NCBI GenBank assembly: GCA_943736015.1
Contig: OX031059.1
Location: forward strand, 17,484,001 to 17,548,000
Direction: 5' to 3'
DNA length: 64,000 nucleotides
From: Tridacna crocea
Lineage: Eukaryota > Mollusca > Bivalvia > Cardiida > Cardiidae
In this document: positions 11,167 to 21,806 of the stretch, one piece after another
Layout of the letters: each line of letters begins with the position of its first letter
Numbering within the stretch: the first letter of the stretch is position 1
Program-made: the position numbers and the translations under genes
Notes under the pieces: generated by a model
What the model saw: the letters and a program-made list of their open reading frames with translations, nothing else
Database searches by the model: none
What the model was told of the DNA's origin: nothing

Positions 11167-11344
11167 TTTCCATTATACACCATGCAGATCTGCAATTATC
11201 CTTCATGAAAACATGACAGTGACTGGTACATATGTATATAATTTTCTTGTCTATTTGTTCAAAAGGGGTCAGCCTATCTGAAGGCCAAAAAAAAATTGTC
11301 AAAAGAAATAGACAGATTAGAAAAGAGATCTATTAACTATGTTT

Positions 11345-11475
11345 ACCATACAAGCCTGAATTTGAATGACCCTGACATAGAAGGATTAAAGAAAGAAATT
11401 TGGGGAAAAGGAAAAAATACTGGTAATCCGCATTATTACCTTGTTTCCATAATGTTTCCTACAGTCTCGGAGACA
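11345..11475 (+). mobile_element. hp1 remnant, degenerate
   Basis: AATGACCCTGACATAGAAGG and the following GGGGAAAAGGAAAAAATACTGGTAAT are decayed L-arm and hairpin sequences. No termini could be placed. Confidence 0.5.
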
Positions 11476-11506
11476 TTATTCCATGATTTAACTCATAACA
11501 ATCTCT

Positions 11507-11727
11507 TTAACATTTTACCTAACAATCCCCAGGTTTTTCCAACCCTGAGAGAAAATGCTTATGAAAACACTGTGGGAAAAGGAGAAAATGCCGATAATCA
11601 GCATTTTCTCCTTTTCTCACAATGTTTTTTGACCTATCATTAAAACAATCATTTTAGCAACATTTTGTCATTCTGCAACTTACAGTTTGGTGTAGCCCAA
11701 AACTTGTCATTTGGTAAAGAGTTTTAA
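11507..11727 (+). mobile_element. hp1 TTAA hairpin element
   Basis: TTAA at 11507 and 11724. The hairpin centre is changed to GCCGATAATCAGC, still largely paired. Confidence 0.85.
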
Positions 11728-11977
11728 ATACCCTGAATTTTAACGCATAAGGGTATGTGGTTAAAATAAAGGGGAAAGATCATTAGCATACAATATAATA
11801 AATATAACTACCCTTTATAGTAGACGGCTTTTGGAAACATTTCAGAAAGTCTCAGAATGGAATACTTTTGCCAATAAATAGCAGAATTTCCATTACCATT
11901 TATTCACAAAAAGCATACTCATAATGTTCCTTCCTTCAAATATTTGTTTTAGACTAATTAAACTTCAATAGGTTGTA

Positions 11978-12211
11978 TTATCCCATTACCACACAATCCC
12001 AACTTTCGACGACCCTGAGAAAGAAGCCATTAGAAAACAAAGTGGGAAAAGGAAAAAATGCTGGTTCCCAGCATTTTCTCCTTTTCCCACAATGTTTTCT
12101 ACCTTTCACAAAACAAATTTCAAATTGTCTTTTAAGTGACTTTTATTTTGTCGTCTGCAAATGCTTTCGATTTGGACTGGTCTAAAATATTGTCGTTTGG
12201 TAAAGAGTTAA
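11978..12211 (+). mobile_element. hp1 TTAA hairpin element
   Basis: The left TTAA is mutated to TTAT at 11978, and the right is intact at 12208. The hairpin is near perfect with the centre GCTGGTTCCCAGC. Confidence 0.88.
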
Positions 12212-12446
12212 GGTACAGGGTAACCAGTCTACAATTTCTCAGACTTGTCTATATTGTTCAAGCCATTTGCAAATGGCAACCTCGATGTGGCTCAGAGGAT
12301 AGTTTCTGTCTTTGAATTGGAAGGAAACATTCTAGGAAAGAGGAAAGAACTGCTCATTACCAGAACTTTCTGTATTTTCCAAAATGTTTTCAAAACGGAT
12401 CTTCATCCAAGTCTTACAAAAACAGTATCATTTGGTAAAAGGTTAA
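12208..12446 (-). mobile_element. hp1/hp3-type element sharing a TTAA
   Basis: It shares TTAA 12208 with the copy before and ends at TTAA 12443. The hairpin is weak (GAACTGCTCATTACCAGAAC) and the R-arm keeps ATGGCAACCTCGATGTGGCTC. Confidence 0.65.
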
Positions 12447-12499
12447 TCCATAACCAAAAAAAGAACTGAGTCAGAAGTAGAAACTTGGCTCTGGAAGGA

Positions 12500-12595
12500 C
12501 TACAAAACTTTACTAGAGAAGGAGAAAATGCTGGTTACCAGAACTTTACTCCTGAGTATCATTAAAACTCTGACTTGTGTTGAAAAGGGTAAATA
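12500..12595. mobile_element. hp1 fragment
   Basis: Only GGAGAAAATGCTGGTTACCAG and a short decayed L-arm with AAAAGGGTAAAT remain. Confidence 0.5.
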
Positions 12596-13217
12596 GCATG
12601 GGGGTCCTTTCATGTTAAAGCCCACATCTTTTTCTCAGATTGATTAGAAAACATGAAACAACATAATAGGCTTGTGAACTACAGTCCAATTTCTCAAGCC
12701 GATGGGAAATTGCTTTTTTCCTTGGAACACAAACCATGCAATTCTCAGACGGTTTTGGCTGGCTCTATTATAAGGTATTAGACTCCCTTCTACATATTCA
12801 ACAAATTCAATTTGATCTAAAGTTGTGATAATTGTATCTTTTTTTCCCTGATAAAAGTACTGGCAGTCTGAATTCTTAGAATTGATTAGAGTGCTGATCA
12901 GGTTCTAAGATATCAATTGACTTTCTAGTAGACCAAATTTAGCCTGTCTTTGTTGTATCATTATGCTCCATATTTAATCTCTCGCTCTACCAAATACTAT
13001 CCAAAGCTATTTTTTAATTGAAAATGGGCTAACTAGACAGGCAAGCCATTGATAAAATCAAAATCAGCCACACAGTTTACCCCACAAATAAATTACTTAA
13101 AAAATCAAGACCAGTAACACATGACTGTCCGAATATACATACACTTTGGTATACTGTAAACTCTAGACATGTCTGAAAAACTTTAAAAAGAGAACGTATG
13201 GGAAATAAGTATGTCCT
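12596..13217. other. Unassigned sequence
   Basis: No coding potential and no repeat related to the families named in this window was recognised. Confidence 0.5.
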
Positions 13218-13435
13218 TTAACCCTTTACCTCACAATGACGACTTATAACAACCTTGAGGAAGAATTCTTAAGAAAACATTGTGGGAAAAGGAGAAAATG
13301 CTAGTAACCAGTATTTTCTCCTTTTCCCACAAAGTTTTTTACCTTACTCGAAGCAGAATTGCACTATTTGAGCCCTTGAAATTGTCGTCTGCAAGTGCTT
13401 TCAATTTGGGTAAGTAACGTGTGGTGACGGGTTAA
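13218..13435 (+). mobile_element. hp1 TTAA hairpin element
   Basis: TTAA at 13218 and 13432. The hairpin pairs well (GCTAGTAACCAGT). About ten bases are missing near the right end. Confidence 0.88.
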
Positions 13436-13658
13436 ATCAGCAATGCTAACGAGTGTCCACCTATGACCAAATATGTCTAAATCATTGGATTTAAGCTCAT
13501 TTAAGTGTACATTATATACAGCAGGTCACATGATGATTGTAATACTGTCGGCACTGACTAAAACTTGAACACCAGTGCTGTCATGGTCTATGGCAAATTA
13601 TATGCCATTTTACCTCTATCAATCACCCCCCTTGAAAATGTCACTCTCATTGGGATGT

Positions 13659-13887
13659 TTAACCCATTACCACACAATCCCTACTTTTGACGCCCCTGAG
13701 AAAGAAGTCTTTTGAAAACACTGGGGGAAAAGGAGAAAATGCTGGTAACCAGCATTTTCTCCTTTTCCCACAGTGTTTTCTACTCTTCCCAGAACAAATT
13801 TCAATTTTTCAGTCACCTTTGTTTTGTCGTCTGCAAATGCTTTCAATTTGGACCAGTCTAAAATTTTCTTGTGTGGTAAAGAGTTAA
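13659..13887 (+). mobile_element. hp1 TTAA hairpin element (family exemplar)
   Basis: A 229-bp copy with TTAA at 13659 and 13884. The L-arm (55 nt) carries CCACACAATCCCTACTTTTG and CCTGAGAAAGAAG. A palindrome of 67 nt spans 13714-13780: two 33-nt arms around a single central A at 13747, with GAAAACA outermost and GGAGAAAATGCTGGT innermost. The R-arm (about 107 nt) carries TTTGTCGTCTGCAAATGC, TTTCAATTTGGACCAGTC and a GTGTGGTAAAGAGTTAA end. TTAACCCATTACCACAC and the reverse complement of GTGTGGTAAAGAGTTAA form terminal inverted repeats of about 17 bp. TTAA targets and a CCC start are typical of the piggyBac superfamily; no transposase is encoded. Copies were oriented by this one. Confidence 0.93.
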
Positions 13888-13932
13888 AGTAGATTGTACA
13901 GAAGCTGTTTAAAGTAGATTGTACAGAAGCTC
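13886..13932. repeat. 25-bp direct duplication
   Basis: AAAGTAGATTGTACAGAAGC occurs twice, 25 bp apart, immediately at the right edge of the hp1 copy. Confidence 0.9.
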
Positions 13933-14319
13933 TGTTTTGAGTATCATGTTGTTTTCTTTGTTGTGAAAAATTATATTTCGAAAAGAGCCAAGCCTGATGA
14001 TAGTACTACGCTTGACCTGCCAGTAACAAATGCTACACCTTCACCACCCAGGCTTTGTTAGAAAATGAAGCTACAATTAACATACAGGAACACCAAAATC
14101 TGTTGGAGGATGAGCTTTTTCCAAATTGCTGGCAGTAAATATTTTTTGCCCAGAACCATTTAATTCAGGCAGAGAATGCGTTCAAGATAGATAAAATGTT
14201 CCTATTCAGTTCCTATCATGCAGGGAGAGACTTTCATTTCCCCAGATTCAATACTATATTACATTGACCAGGTTCCTTGATCTTCTCAGTCTGGTTAGTG
14301 CGTGGATATATTATTGAAC
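13933..14319. other. Unassigned sequence
   Basis: Nothing recognisable beyond AT-rich non-coding DNA. Confidence 0.5.
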
Positions 14320-14715
14320 TCTCAACATTTTGATAACCTGGTAGGAAAAGGGGCCATTGCTTTTGCTACTTTTTCCATCATGTTATCGATGTTGTTGAAG
14401 AAACCATTTTCCTTCCCTACTAATGTATGAGCAATGGTTTCCTTTCACCTCAATATTTTCTGCTTTTAAGATATTACAATGCATCTGTTTGTTGCCATTG
14501 TTGTGTAAAGTATTGTTGTATTATTGTCTCATTATTCACCCTATGCCAATCAAATAAAAAATTGATTGTAAAAAGAGGAATTTTGCCTTTATTTTCCACA
14601 ATATTTTCTACCCTTTTTATATACAACTCCAATTGTTTGAGCATACCAGTAATTCCTTTTGCTGTCTGCAAATACTCTGAGTTTGGACAAATCTTGGATA
14701 CATTACTTAAGCCTT
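14320..14715 (+). mobile_element. Decayed hp1/hp3 remnants
   Basis: A shortened hairpin lies at 14325-14395 (GATAACCTGGTAGGAAAAGG), and an R-arm with half a hairpin at 14575-14715 (CCACAATATTTTCTACCC, GCTGTCTGCAAATACTC). Termini are not identifiable. Confidence 0.45.
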
Positions 14716-14734
14716 TCAAAAAATATCTGATCAA

Positions 14735-15239
14735 GGTTTCCCAACCTTATCTAGGAAATGCTGCCTACCCTATACTTTTTATGCTACAATTGAAAAATCC
14801 TTGTCTGCGCATGTCATTTTCTTCGAAGATTCAACCTGTCGTATATGACACGTCACTCTCCCAGATATCAGGGAGACTGCTAATACGTGCTATATAGTAG
14901 CAATGCAGAAAATGGCTTTTATCAATATGTTTGAGGAAAAATTAGGCCTGTTTTAGCTCCAGATTTCTCTAAACTGCTGATCATGTCTGAGTGAATCGCA
15001 TCAGGTAGCATAATTATTATTGAGTTTATGTTTATTTTAGCTTGAAATTCGAACTAATGGTTGTCGCATAGAAATGTGGTCCAGTCCTGTCTACCCAGTA
15101 TGTCCAAATTGGATGAGAATTTGTAGAATTCCATTTAGCGGGAGATAATGTTTGAAAAATAAGTAACAGGTGAAATCTCCCTTTCCTACAACATCTTGGA
15201 CTGAAACCCTAAACACAGGCCTTTGTCATGTGGTAAAGT
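14735..15239. other. Unassigned sequence
   Basis: No exon or repeat was recognised. TTCCTACAACATCTTGGAC near 15183 may be a very decayed hairpin arm. Confidence 0.45.
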
Positions 15240-15462
15240 AATTCGTTACCAAGCAACAATATTTTGCACTACATCCAGTTAAAAAGCATTCACAAACAAA
15301 TTCATAATTAACATAGCTAAAACTTGTTATTGATAGGATAGCAAACATTGTTGAAAAAGGACCAAATGCTGGTAACCAACATTTTCTCTTTTCCCCACTA
15401 TGTTTTCAAAAGCCCTCTTCTTTAGGATAGTCATAATTCAGGATTGTATTTTAAAAGGCTAG
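15240..15462 (-). mobile_element. hp1 element, degenerate ends
   Basis: CGTTACCAAGCAACAATATTTTGC begins the R-arm. The hairpin is imperfect (ACCAAATGCTGGTAACCAACATTTTC). Confidence 0.7.
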
Positions 15463-15828
15463 AATCAGTGACAAACTAAATAATTATGTTGTAATTACTG
15501 TATAAGCCAGTGGAGCAATTTAGTGCCATTATGACACTCTTCTTCCCATTGTAGAAGACTAACAAGACTGAGCCAATAAGCAAATAAATTATTCCCTACA
15601 AATAGGAAAATTCTTTCTCATGTTTGTTCATCTGGCTGGTTTTATCTCAAATGAGGTCTATAAAACCATTCAGATATTAGATGATTAGTTTGTAGAAAAT
15701 AATTGAACTAGGGAGGAAAAAATTGTTAAAGTATAGAATCCATACGGATATCAGTGTCTCTGCCTCAGATGGCTTCAGATGGAAACAAATAGGGAAATGC
15801 TCTGAATAAGCAATTGCTCCCGTTCTTG

Positions 15829-16053
15829 TTAACTCTACCAGACGACAAAATTTTGGACTAGTCCAAATTGAAAGCATGTGCAGACGACAAAATAAATTTG
15901 AATCAAAAATTGAATTTTGAATTGGAAAGAGTAGAAAACATAGGGGGAAAAGGAGAAAATGCTGGTTACCAGCATTTTCTCCTTTTCCCACAGTGTTTTC
16001 AAACACTTCCTTTATCAAGCATTAAAAATGGGGATTGTGTGGTAAAGAGTTAA
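15829..16053 (-). mobile_element. hp1 TTAA hairpin element
   Basis: TTAA at 15829 and 16050. The hairpin is near perfect. The L-arm has CCTTTATCAAGCATTAAAAATG. Confidence 0.9.
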
Positions 16054-16073
16054 ATAAAAACCCATCATTTTAG

Positions 16074-16285
16074 CTCTTCATCGGACAAAAAAAAAAATGC
16101 CACATTGCAAGCATTTTCAGAAGATATAATTACATGTATGTAGATTATCTGATTTGTGTTTAAAGGGGAAAAATATTCTGGCATAAGGAGTAAATGCTGA
16201 TAACCAGCATTTTCTCCTTTTCCTGCAGTGTTTTTAAAAGTTTTCTTTCTCAAGGTTGTTAAAAATCGAGTTTGAAGGGTTAAAG
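16074..16285 (-). mobile_element. hp1 element, diverged R-arm
   Basis: The hairpin (AAATGCTGATAACCAGCATTT) and L-arm are clear. The R-arm has an A-tract and lost its TTAA. Confidence 0.75.
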
Positions 16286-16549
16286 AGTAATAAAAATAAT
16301 TTATGGTTTCTTACCTGCTTTCTGCATACAGCTTGAGTTTAATTATCCATAAATTAGATGCTCTTCTACTGTGATCATAGACACACTTTTCACAGCTAAT
16401 TTGTTTTTAATTCACTTCAAATCTCTCTCAAGGTTTTGTTCAGTCAGTTTTCCTTGTTCCTTGTTCTTTGCAGTTTTTGAAACAGTTTTAAAATCCAGAT
16501 TTTTCACTTCACAACACTTCATCGGTAATTTTATTAAAACAACATTTTT

Positions 16550-16755
16550 AAACCACATGACTAAATTTTGAAATTGTCCAAACTGAAAGCATTTGTACAT
16601 CAGATATATATTACTTTTGGTTCAGTTATGGAACTTGTCTTTGAAAGGGTAGAAAACATGGAAAAAGGAGAAAATGTTGGTTACAAGCATTTCCCCCGTT
16701 TTAATATTTTCAAAGGCCTTCCTCCTTATAATCATCATATTTGGTAAAGAGTTAA
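16550..16755 (-). mobile_element. hp1 element, short L-arm
   Basis: It ends at TTAA 16752. The hairpin is decayed (ATGTTGGTTACAAGCATTTCC) and the left terminus merges into ACATGACTAAATTTTG. Confidence 0.72.
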
Positions 16756-16962
16756 ATGTCAGCAGGTGATTCCTATGAAGATAAATAGGAAATGGACTGT
16801 ATGTAGACTCAGATCAGACTTTGTGGAAAACACAGAATTTAAAACTGTATTGACCCCAATCATTTGCACTTTTAGGATCATCTGCTCTTGTCTTTAAACT
16901 TCTGGACAATAAGATTGTAGCCTATGCCAAATTTGAAGCATGTGCTGATGACAAAAGTTATC

Positions 16963-17191
16963 TTAACCCTTTCCCAAACAACAAATTTTTGGACTAGACC
17001 AAATTGAAAGCATTTGCAGACGACAATTTGACTCTTGTTGAAAAGATAATTTCTGTCTATGATAGGGTAGAAAACATTGTGGGAAAAGGAGAAAATGCTG
17101 GTTACCAGCATTTTCTCCTTTTCCCGCAATGTTTTCAAAAGGCTACTATTCCAGACCCGTAAAAACAAGGGACTGTTTGGGGAAGGGTTAA
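16963..17191 (-). mobile_element. hp1/hp3 mosaic TTAA hairpin element
   Basis: TTAA at 16963 and 17188. The termini are of hp3 type (CCCTTTCCCAAACAACAAA and GTTTGGGGAAGGG), while the hairpin is of hp1 type (GAAAATGCTGGTTACCAGC). Confidence 0.9.
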
Positions 17192-17345
17192 TACATGTAT
17201 TTGTGGCAAAGATTACTGTTGTTTTCTTTGAAAGGGTTAAAAAAAGGACTGGTGAAAGAAAAAAAGGGTCAGGTTACCATTGTTCTAAGTTTTCAAAAGC
17301 CTTCTTCCTTGCGATCAAGAAAACATTAAATTGTTCAGAGATGGG
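17192..17345 (-). mobile_element. Decayed hp1 remnant
   Basis: CTTTGAAAGGGTTAAAAAAAGG and TTTTCAAAAGCCTTCTTCC mark a copy with a destroyed hairpin. Confidence 0.5.
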
Positions 17346-17495
17346 TTAACTCATTACCAGTATTTTTTTCCTTTTCCCACAATGTTTTCTACCCTTCACA
17401 AAACAAATTTCAAAATTTTTGTAACTTTTATTTTGTTGTCTACAAATGCTTTGGATATGGACAAACCTAAAATTTTGTCGTTTGGTAATGAGTAA
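17346..17495 (+). mobile_element. hp1 deletion derivative lacking L-arm and left stem
   Basis: After TTAACTCATTACCAG (17346) the sequence jumps to the right half of the hairpin and a complete R-arm. The L-arm and left stem are gone. Confidence 0.82.
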
Positions 17496-17547
17496 AACTG
17501 TTTATGTATAATTTGAAAAAAAAAAACTTTTCTGAGACATGAATGTG

Positions 17548-17777
17548 TTAACCCATTACCACACAATCCCTACTTTTGACACCCCTGATAAAGAAGCCGT
17601 TAGAAAACAGTGTGGGAAAAGGAGAAAATGCTGGTAACCAGCATTTTCTCCTTTTCCCCCAGTGTTTTCTACTCTTCCCCAACCAAATTTTTAATTTTTC
17701 AGTCACCTTTATTTTGTCGTCTGCAAATGCTTTCAATTTGGACAAGTCTATTATTTTCTCGTGTGGTAAAGAGTTAA
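17548..17777 (+). mobile_element. hp1 TTAA hairpin element, near consensus
   Basis: A 230-bp copy with TTAA at 17548 and 17774, and the central A of the palindrome at 17636. Confidence 0.93.
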
Positions 17778-18184
17778 GGGACTACAGGGATTCTGCCCAT
17801 TTAGTATAAGTGTTAAGTCTAGACTTTAAAAAAAAAGGTGATTTAGTTTTATCTATTTTTCATTTCACATCCAAGACATTTTCCCTTATTCACAAGATTA
17901 AGTTCTATGTCCCCAAAGACTTTGGATCAAATTGGAATTTTTATTAAAGGAAAATTGAGGAACATACTCTGTCCTTGGTCTTCTTTTCCCTGAAACTCGC
18001 TGAAAATGATTACCAATAGGTCGTGGTAAAAATGTCAAATTCATGTTGAAACATTGTGACAAAACGAGAAACTCCAATTTGCCTGTTATTAGTCTTTGAA
18101 AAGTTGCATTCAGTATGTAACAAAAAGGTGGTTTTCAACTGTCATTGAGTCCAATTTGGGTCATTATTTGTGCATCAATTTTGA
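17778..18184. other. Unassigned sequence
   Basis: No exon or known repeat was seen, apart from a possible trace of a hairpin word near 18048. Confidence 0.45.
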
Positions 18185-18310
18185 GTTCTTTTCCATTGAA
18201 CCATTAAGTGCTGGAACCAACTTGGGCTGTTTTTGCAGACATTGCAGATCAAGATTGGACTGCACAGAACATGCAGTCTGATCTTGAATCTGCCTGCACA
18301 GTCTTCTATT
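18185..18310. mobile_element. hp4 palindrome element
   Basis: CAGATCAAGATTGGACTGCA pairs with TGCAGTCTGATCTTGAATCTG around ACAGAACA. Ends were not placed. See 24775-24988 for the family. Confidence 0.65.
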
Positions 18311-18489
18311 TCATTACAATTATATTATGGCCAAGAAAATCTTGATGAAAATATACTTTGTTTGTACATTTTCAGAGATTGAAATAACTTGTATCTATTT
18401 CATTGATTTGGTGCAGTATAATGGATTCACTGGCCTTATTGTTAATGGTTACTTGTGATGATGAACTGTTATACAAGTTTGGCCTTAAC

Positions 18490-18640
18490 AAGCTTACAAG
18501 GAAGCAGGTAGCAGGCAAGTTCAAATGCTACTGCTGAAACTATAGGTCTGGATCTGACTGCACAGAACATATCTAGTTGGGTCTTGGGTCACAATCCATG
18601 AATATTTACACAAAAAATTTGCTTTGTTTCTCATAAATTA
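18490..18640. mobile_element. hp4-like fragment, decayed
   Basis: GGTCTGGATCTGACTGCACAGAACAT is followed by an eroded second arm. Confidence 0.45.
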
Positions 18641-18848
18641 TGTTTTGGTCTCTCTTTTTCTGTCTTTAAAAAGAAAGAGGGAATCCAAAATAGATTGATA
18701 TTTATCATACAGTTAGCTGATATAAAGAAACAGTCTGTCAAACCTGTCTAAAGCAGCCACTCAAGGGAACATAGTTAATCTGTAAAGACAAGTGGCTGTT
18801 GAACAAAAATTGCTCTGTACTGGTATCTTACTTTGATACAAAAGAATG

Positions 18849-19013
18849 ATAAACTGTTTACCACACAATCCTGACTTAATGAGCCTGATAAGGAAAACTT
18901 CTGATAACATTGTAGGAAAAGGAGAAAATGCTGGTAACTTCACATTTACTTTGTCGTCTGCAAATGCTTTCAATTGGACAAGTCCAAAGTTTTGTTGTTT
19001 AGGAAATAGTTAA
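18849..19013 (+). mobile_element. hp1 deletion derivative lacking the right stem
   Basis: The L-arm and left stem run to GCTGGTAACTT, then directly into the R-arm (TTTACTTTGTCGTCTGC). The right end is TTAA 19010. Confidence 0.85.
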
Positions 19014-19095
19014 TACAGAGTTAAATACATGTTTGACTTGTAGGTAGAAAAAAACTGGAAAAAATGGAGAGTGAGGAGACAAAAAATTATATTTG

Positions 19096-19295
19096 TTAAC
19101 GTTTTATCAAACAGTATCATGAAAAAGGAGAAAATGATGCTGGTAACTGGCATTTTCTCCTTTTGCCATAATGTCTTCTACTGTTTAGTACAAATCTGAT
19201 TACTTTAGCTGCTTTGATTCTTTGTAATGATCTGCACTGACATGACTGTTTTCTCTGCAGGAAAATCTTATATTTTGTTATTTGTAAAGAATTAG
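19096..19295 (+). mobile_element. hp1 element with shortened L-arm
   Basis: TTAA at 19096. Most of the L-arm is missing. The hairpin has an extra GAT (GAAAATGATGCTGGTAAC). The right end is mutated to TTAG. Confidence 0.75.
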
Positions 19296-19600
19296 TTCAT
19301 ACAGAAAAATACAGAGTGGGGAAAAATAATCATACTTGATACCTGGATTCACGGATAGAGGGAACACTTCACTCACTGTCACAAACACTGAATAGTTCTA
19401 TTTAATCCAGGCTAAATGAAACGCGGTTATTAAATTTCCCTGGATATGTACATTGAACAGGGTCCTCACTCTGACACGCTAACTCAACTACTGACAGTCG
19501 TGTATCAGAAAAAAAACTGGCTTTTCCTATAGAGCTGTACAGTTTGTTAAGCTAGTGAAGTAACATCCTTTTAAACCCTGTGTTCCATTTAGCACTTCTA

Positions 19601-19826
19601 TTAACCCATTACCACAAATCCCCTAATTTGACGACCATAAAAAATGGCTTTTGAAATCATTGTAGGAAAAGGAGAAAATGCTGGTAACCAGCATTTTCTC
19701 CTTTTCCCACAATGTTTTCTACCCTTCCCGAATCAAATTTCAATTTTTCAGGCACATTAATTTTGTTGTCTGCAAATGCTTTCACTTTGGACTGGTCTAT
19801 AAATTTGTCGTTTGGTTAAGAGTTAA
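19601..19826 (+). mobile_element. hp1 TTAA hairpin element
   Basis: TTAA at 19601 and 19823. The hairpin is near perfect. Confidence 0.92.
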
Positions 19827-19959
19827 ATTTTCCTCTTTTTATACACAAGACACAGATCTTCACTCTGGAGAACCTCACTCTGAATTGCTCACTCAACTAA
19901 TGACAATCCATCGAAAAGAAACCTGGCTTTTACTATGGAGTTGTATAGTTGGTTAACCT

Positions 19960-20192
19960 TTAACTCTTAGCACACAATCCCCACTTTTAACGACCCTTAG
20001 AAAGAATGCCTATAGAAAACATTGTGGGAAAAGGAGAAACTGCTGGTAACCAGCATTTCCTCTTTTTCCCCCACAATATTTTCTACCCTATAAAGGTCAG
20101 AAATCGTCATATTAGCAAGATTTAATTTTTTGCCAATAGATACTCTGAATTAATGGTCCAGTCCGAAAATTTGTCTTTTTGGAAAGAGTTAA
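19960..20192 (+). mobile_element. hp1 TTAA hairpin element
   Basis: TTAA at 19960 and 20189. Immediately upstream is a second GGTTAACC, a possible extra TTAA left by another event. Confidence 0.88.
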
Positions 20193-20208
20193 CCACATAA
20201 TAATGCTT

Positions 20209-20433
20209 TTAACTCTACCAAACGACAAAAATTTAGACTGCTCCAAATTCAAAGGATATGCAGACAACAAATTAAATGTAACTGAAAGAATGACTTTTGT
20301 TTTTGATGGAAGAAAACATAGTGGGAAAAGGAGAAAATGCTGGTTACCAGCATTTTCTCCTTTTCCCATAATGTTTTCAAGAGTCTTCTCCTACTGGATG
20401 GTTAAAACCCGTTATTGTTTGGTAATGGGTTAA
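20209..20433 (-). mobile_element. hp1 TTAA hairpin element
   Basis: TTAA at 20209 and 20430. The palindrome is intact with the GGTTACC centre. Confidence 0.92.
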
Positions 20434-20619
20434 AGGACCATGGAGAAGGAGGCTTTTGAAAACGTTGCGAGAAAAGAAGTAAATTGTGGTATTCATTGTT
20501 TCCTCCATTTCCAACAATGTTTTCAACCCTTTCAAAGACCCAACTCATCATTTAAGTTAATTTTTTTTTTTGTTAATGATTTCAATATTTGGTCAGTCAA
20601 AAATTTTGGTAAAGAGTTA
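20434..20619 (+). mobile_element. hp1 element, left end truncated
   Basis: It begins abruptly after the previous TTAA with GGACCATGGAGAAGGAGGC. The hairpin is decayed and the R-arm contains a T-tract. Confidence 0.65.
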
Positions 20620-20694
20620 GTGAAGTAATATTTATGGTTGCAACCTTGTGTTCTTTTTAATACTGTTATTAAATTTCCCTCTTTATATACATAA

Positions 20695-20784
20695 CCAGCA
20701 TTTTCTCCTTTTCCAACAATGTTTTCAAATTAGGTGTCTTTCCTAGTACAGTTAAACATCGGCATTATGCAGTAAAGGTTTAGA
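20695..20784 (-). mobile_element. hp1 fragment next to exon A
   Basis: The right half of a hairpin and an L-arm end 31 bp before the exon A acceptor, so they lie beside its polypyrimidine tract. Confidence 0.7.
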
Positions 20785-20815
20785 AATTAATTTGGATTTC
20801 TTTTGTGTTTTTCAG

Positions 20816-20884
20816 GCATTTATGTCTCCACGGTATCCAGGTGGTCCACGAGGTCCAGGAGTCAGGATGCCAGATCAGTTTAAT
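20816..20884 (+). CDS. SSBP3: SSBP exon A (AFMSPRYPGGPRG block)
   Basis: A 69-nt, phase 0-0 exon encodes 23 residues containing AFMSPRYPGGPRG and VRMPDQ. It corresponds to the conserved FMSPRY-GGPR-P-RM block of vertebrate SSBP proteins. The acceptor is a T-rich tract ending TTTTTCAG at 20815 and the donor is GTAAGT at 20885. The exon has higher GC than the surrounding DNA and no stop in frame. It has no start codon in a suitable context, so it is internal. A truncated hp1 copy ends about 31 bp before the acceptor. Confidence 0.95.
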
Positions 20885-21069
20885 GTAAGTATCATCTTCA
20901 TTATCATTGTTATCATCATCAGAAGCAGCAGCATCATCACCACAAACATTCTCATCAGGAACATTGTCCTCATAATAGGTTCTGTTTGGTATAAACAGCT
21001 TAACATTTAAGAAACTACCATGATGGTAACTGCATTTACCAAGACAGAAAAATGGTAAACTATCGTCTA

Positions 21070-21213
21070 CAATATTAGTTAAAGCATTTGCTGAATACAA
21101 AATTTTGGACTTACCCAAGTTCAAAAGCATTTGTAGACAATAAAATGAAGGCTGTTTGATTCGAGTTTTTTGTTTTAGCAAGGGTAGAAAACATTGTGGG
21201 AAAAGGAGAAAAA
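21070..21213 (-). mobile_element. hp1 fragment, R-arm and left stem
   Basis: It runs from an R-arm (AATTTTGGACTTACCC) to ACATTGTGGGAAAAGGAG, where the copy stops before the hairpin centre. Confidence 0.65.
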
Positions 21214-21429
21214 GGATGTATTAAATGGAGGTGGACTGCAGATTTGTGGAAGAGTTTAAGCAAAGACTATTAAATGTCATTTTTCAAAAACAAGAAATTA
21301 CTTGTGTTCAAAGGAATGACTCTGATACATGAAGTGGGTTGTATGAAGTGAAAGGAATTATATGCTCAGTCAAAATCTAAGGAAACATAATCACTGGATA
21401 AAATCCCTCTCCCAAATAACCCTTAACAG

Positions 21430-21576
21430 CTCCAAATAAACCCATCAGACATTTTGAGGGTAGAAGTAAGCTCTAAAGTATTGCAATTAAGAGGATTGCT
21501 CTTATCAGGAATGTCTCTGCCACACAGACAGTGTAGATAAAAAAAAACAGACCAAACATTTTATGCAGTCTGATCT
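21430..21576. mobile_element. hp4 fragment
   Basis: ACAGTGTAGATAAAAAAAAAC and TGCAGTCTGATCTTTAA are the decayed halves of an hp4 palindrome. The preceding 100 bp resemble 22250-22320. Confidence 0.5.
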
Positions 21577-21806
21577 TTAACCCATTACCACACAATCCCT
21601 ACTTTTGACGCCCCTGAGAAAAAAGCCTTTGGAAAATATTGTGGGAAAAGGAGAAAATGCTGGTAACCAGCATTTTCTCCTTTTGCCCACAATGTTTTCT
21701 ACCCTTCAGAAAACAAATTTCAAATTTTCAGTCGCTTTTATTTTGTCGTCTGCAGATGCTTTTGATTTGGACCAGCCTAAAATATTGTCGTTTGGTAATG
21801 AGTTAA
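21577..21806 (+). mobile_element. hp1 TTAA hairpin element
   Basis: TTAA at 21577 and 21803. It is near consensus, with one extra base in the right stem (TTTTGCCCACA). Confidence 0.92.

Noticed and set aside
13714-13780. Strong hairpins as transcription terminators or single pre-miRNA genes
   Set aside because: The same stem occurs about 100 times in a spliced gene, so it is a mobile-element feature; a true miRNA would need small RNA evidence.
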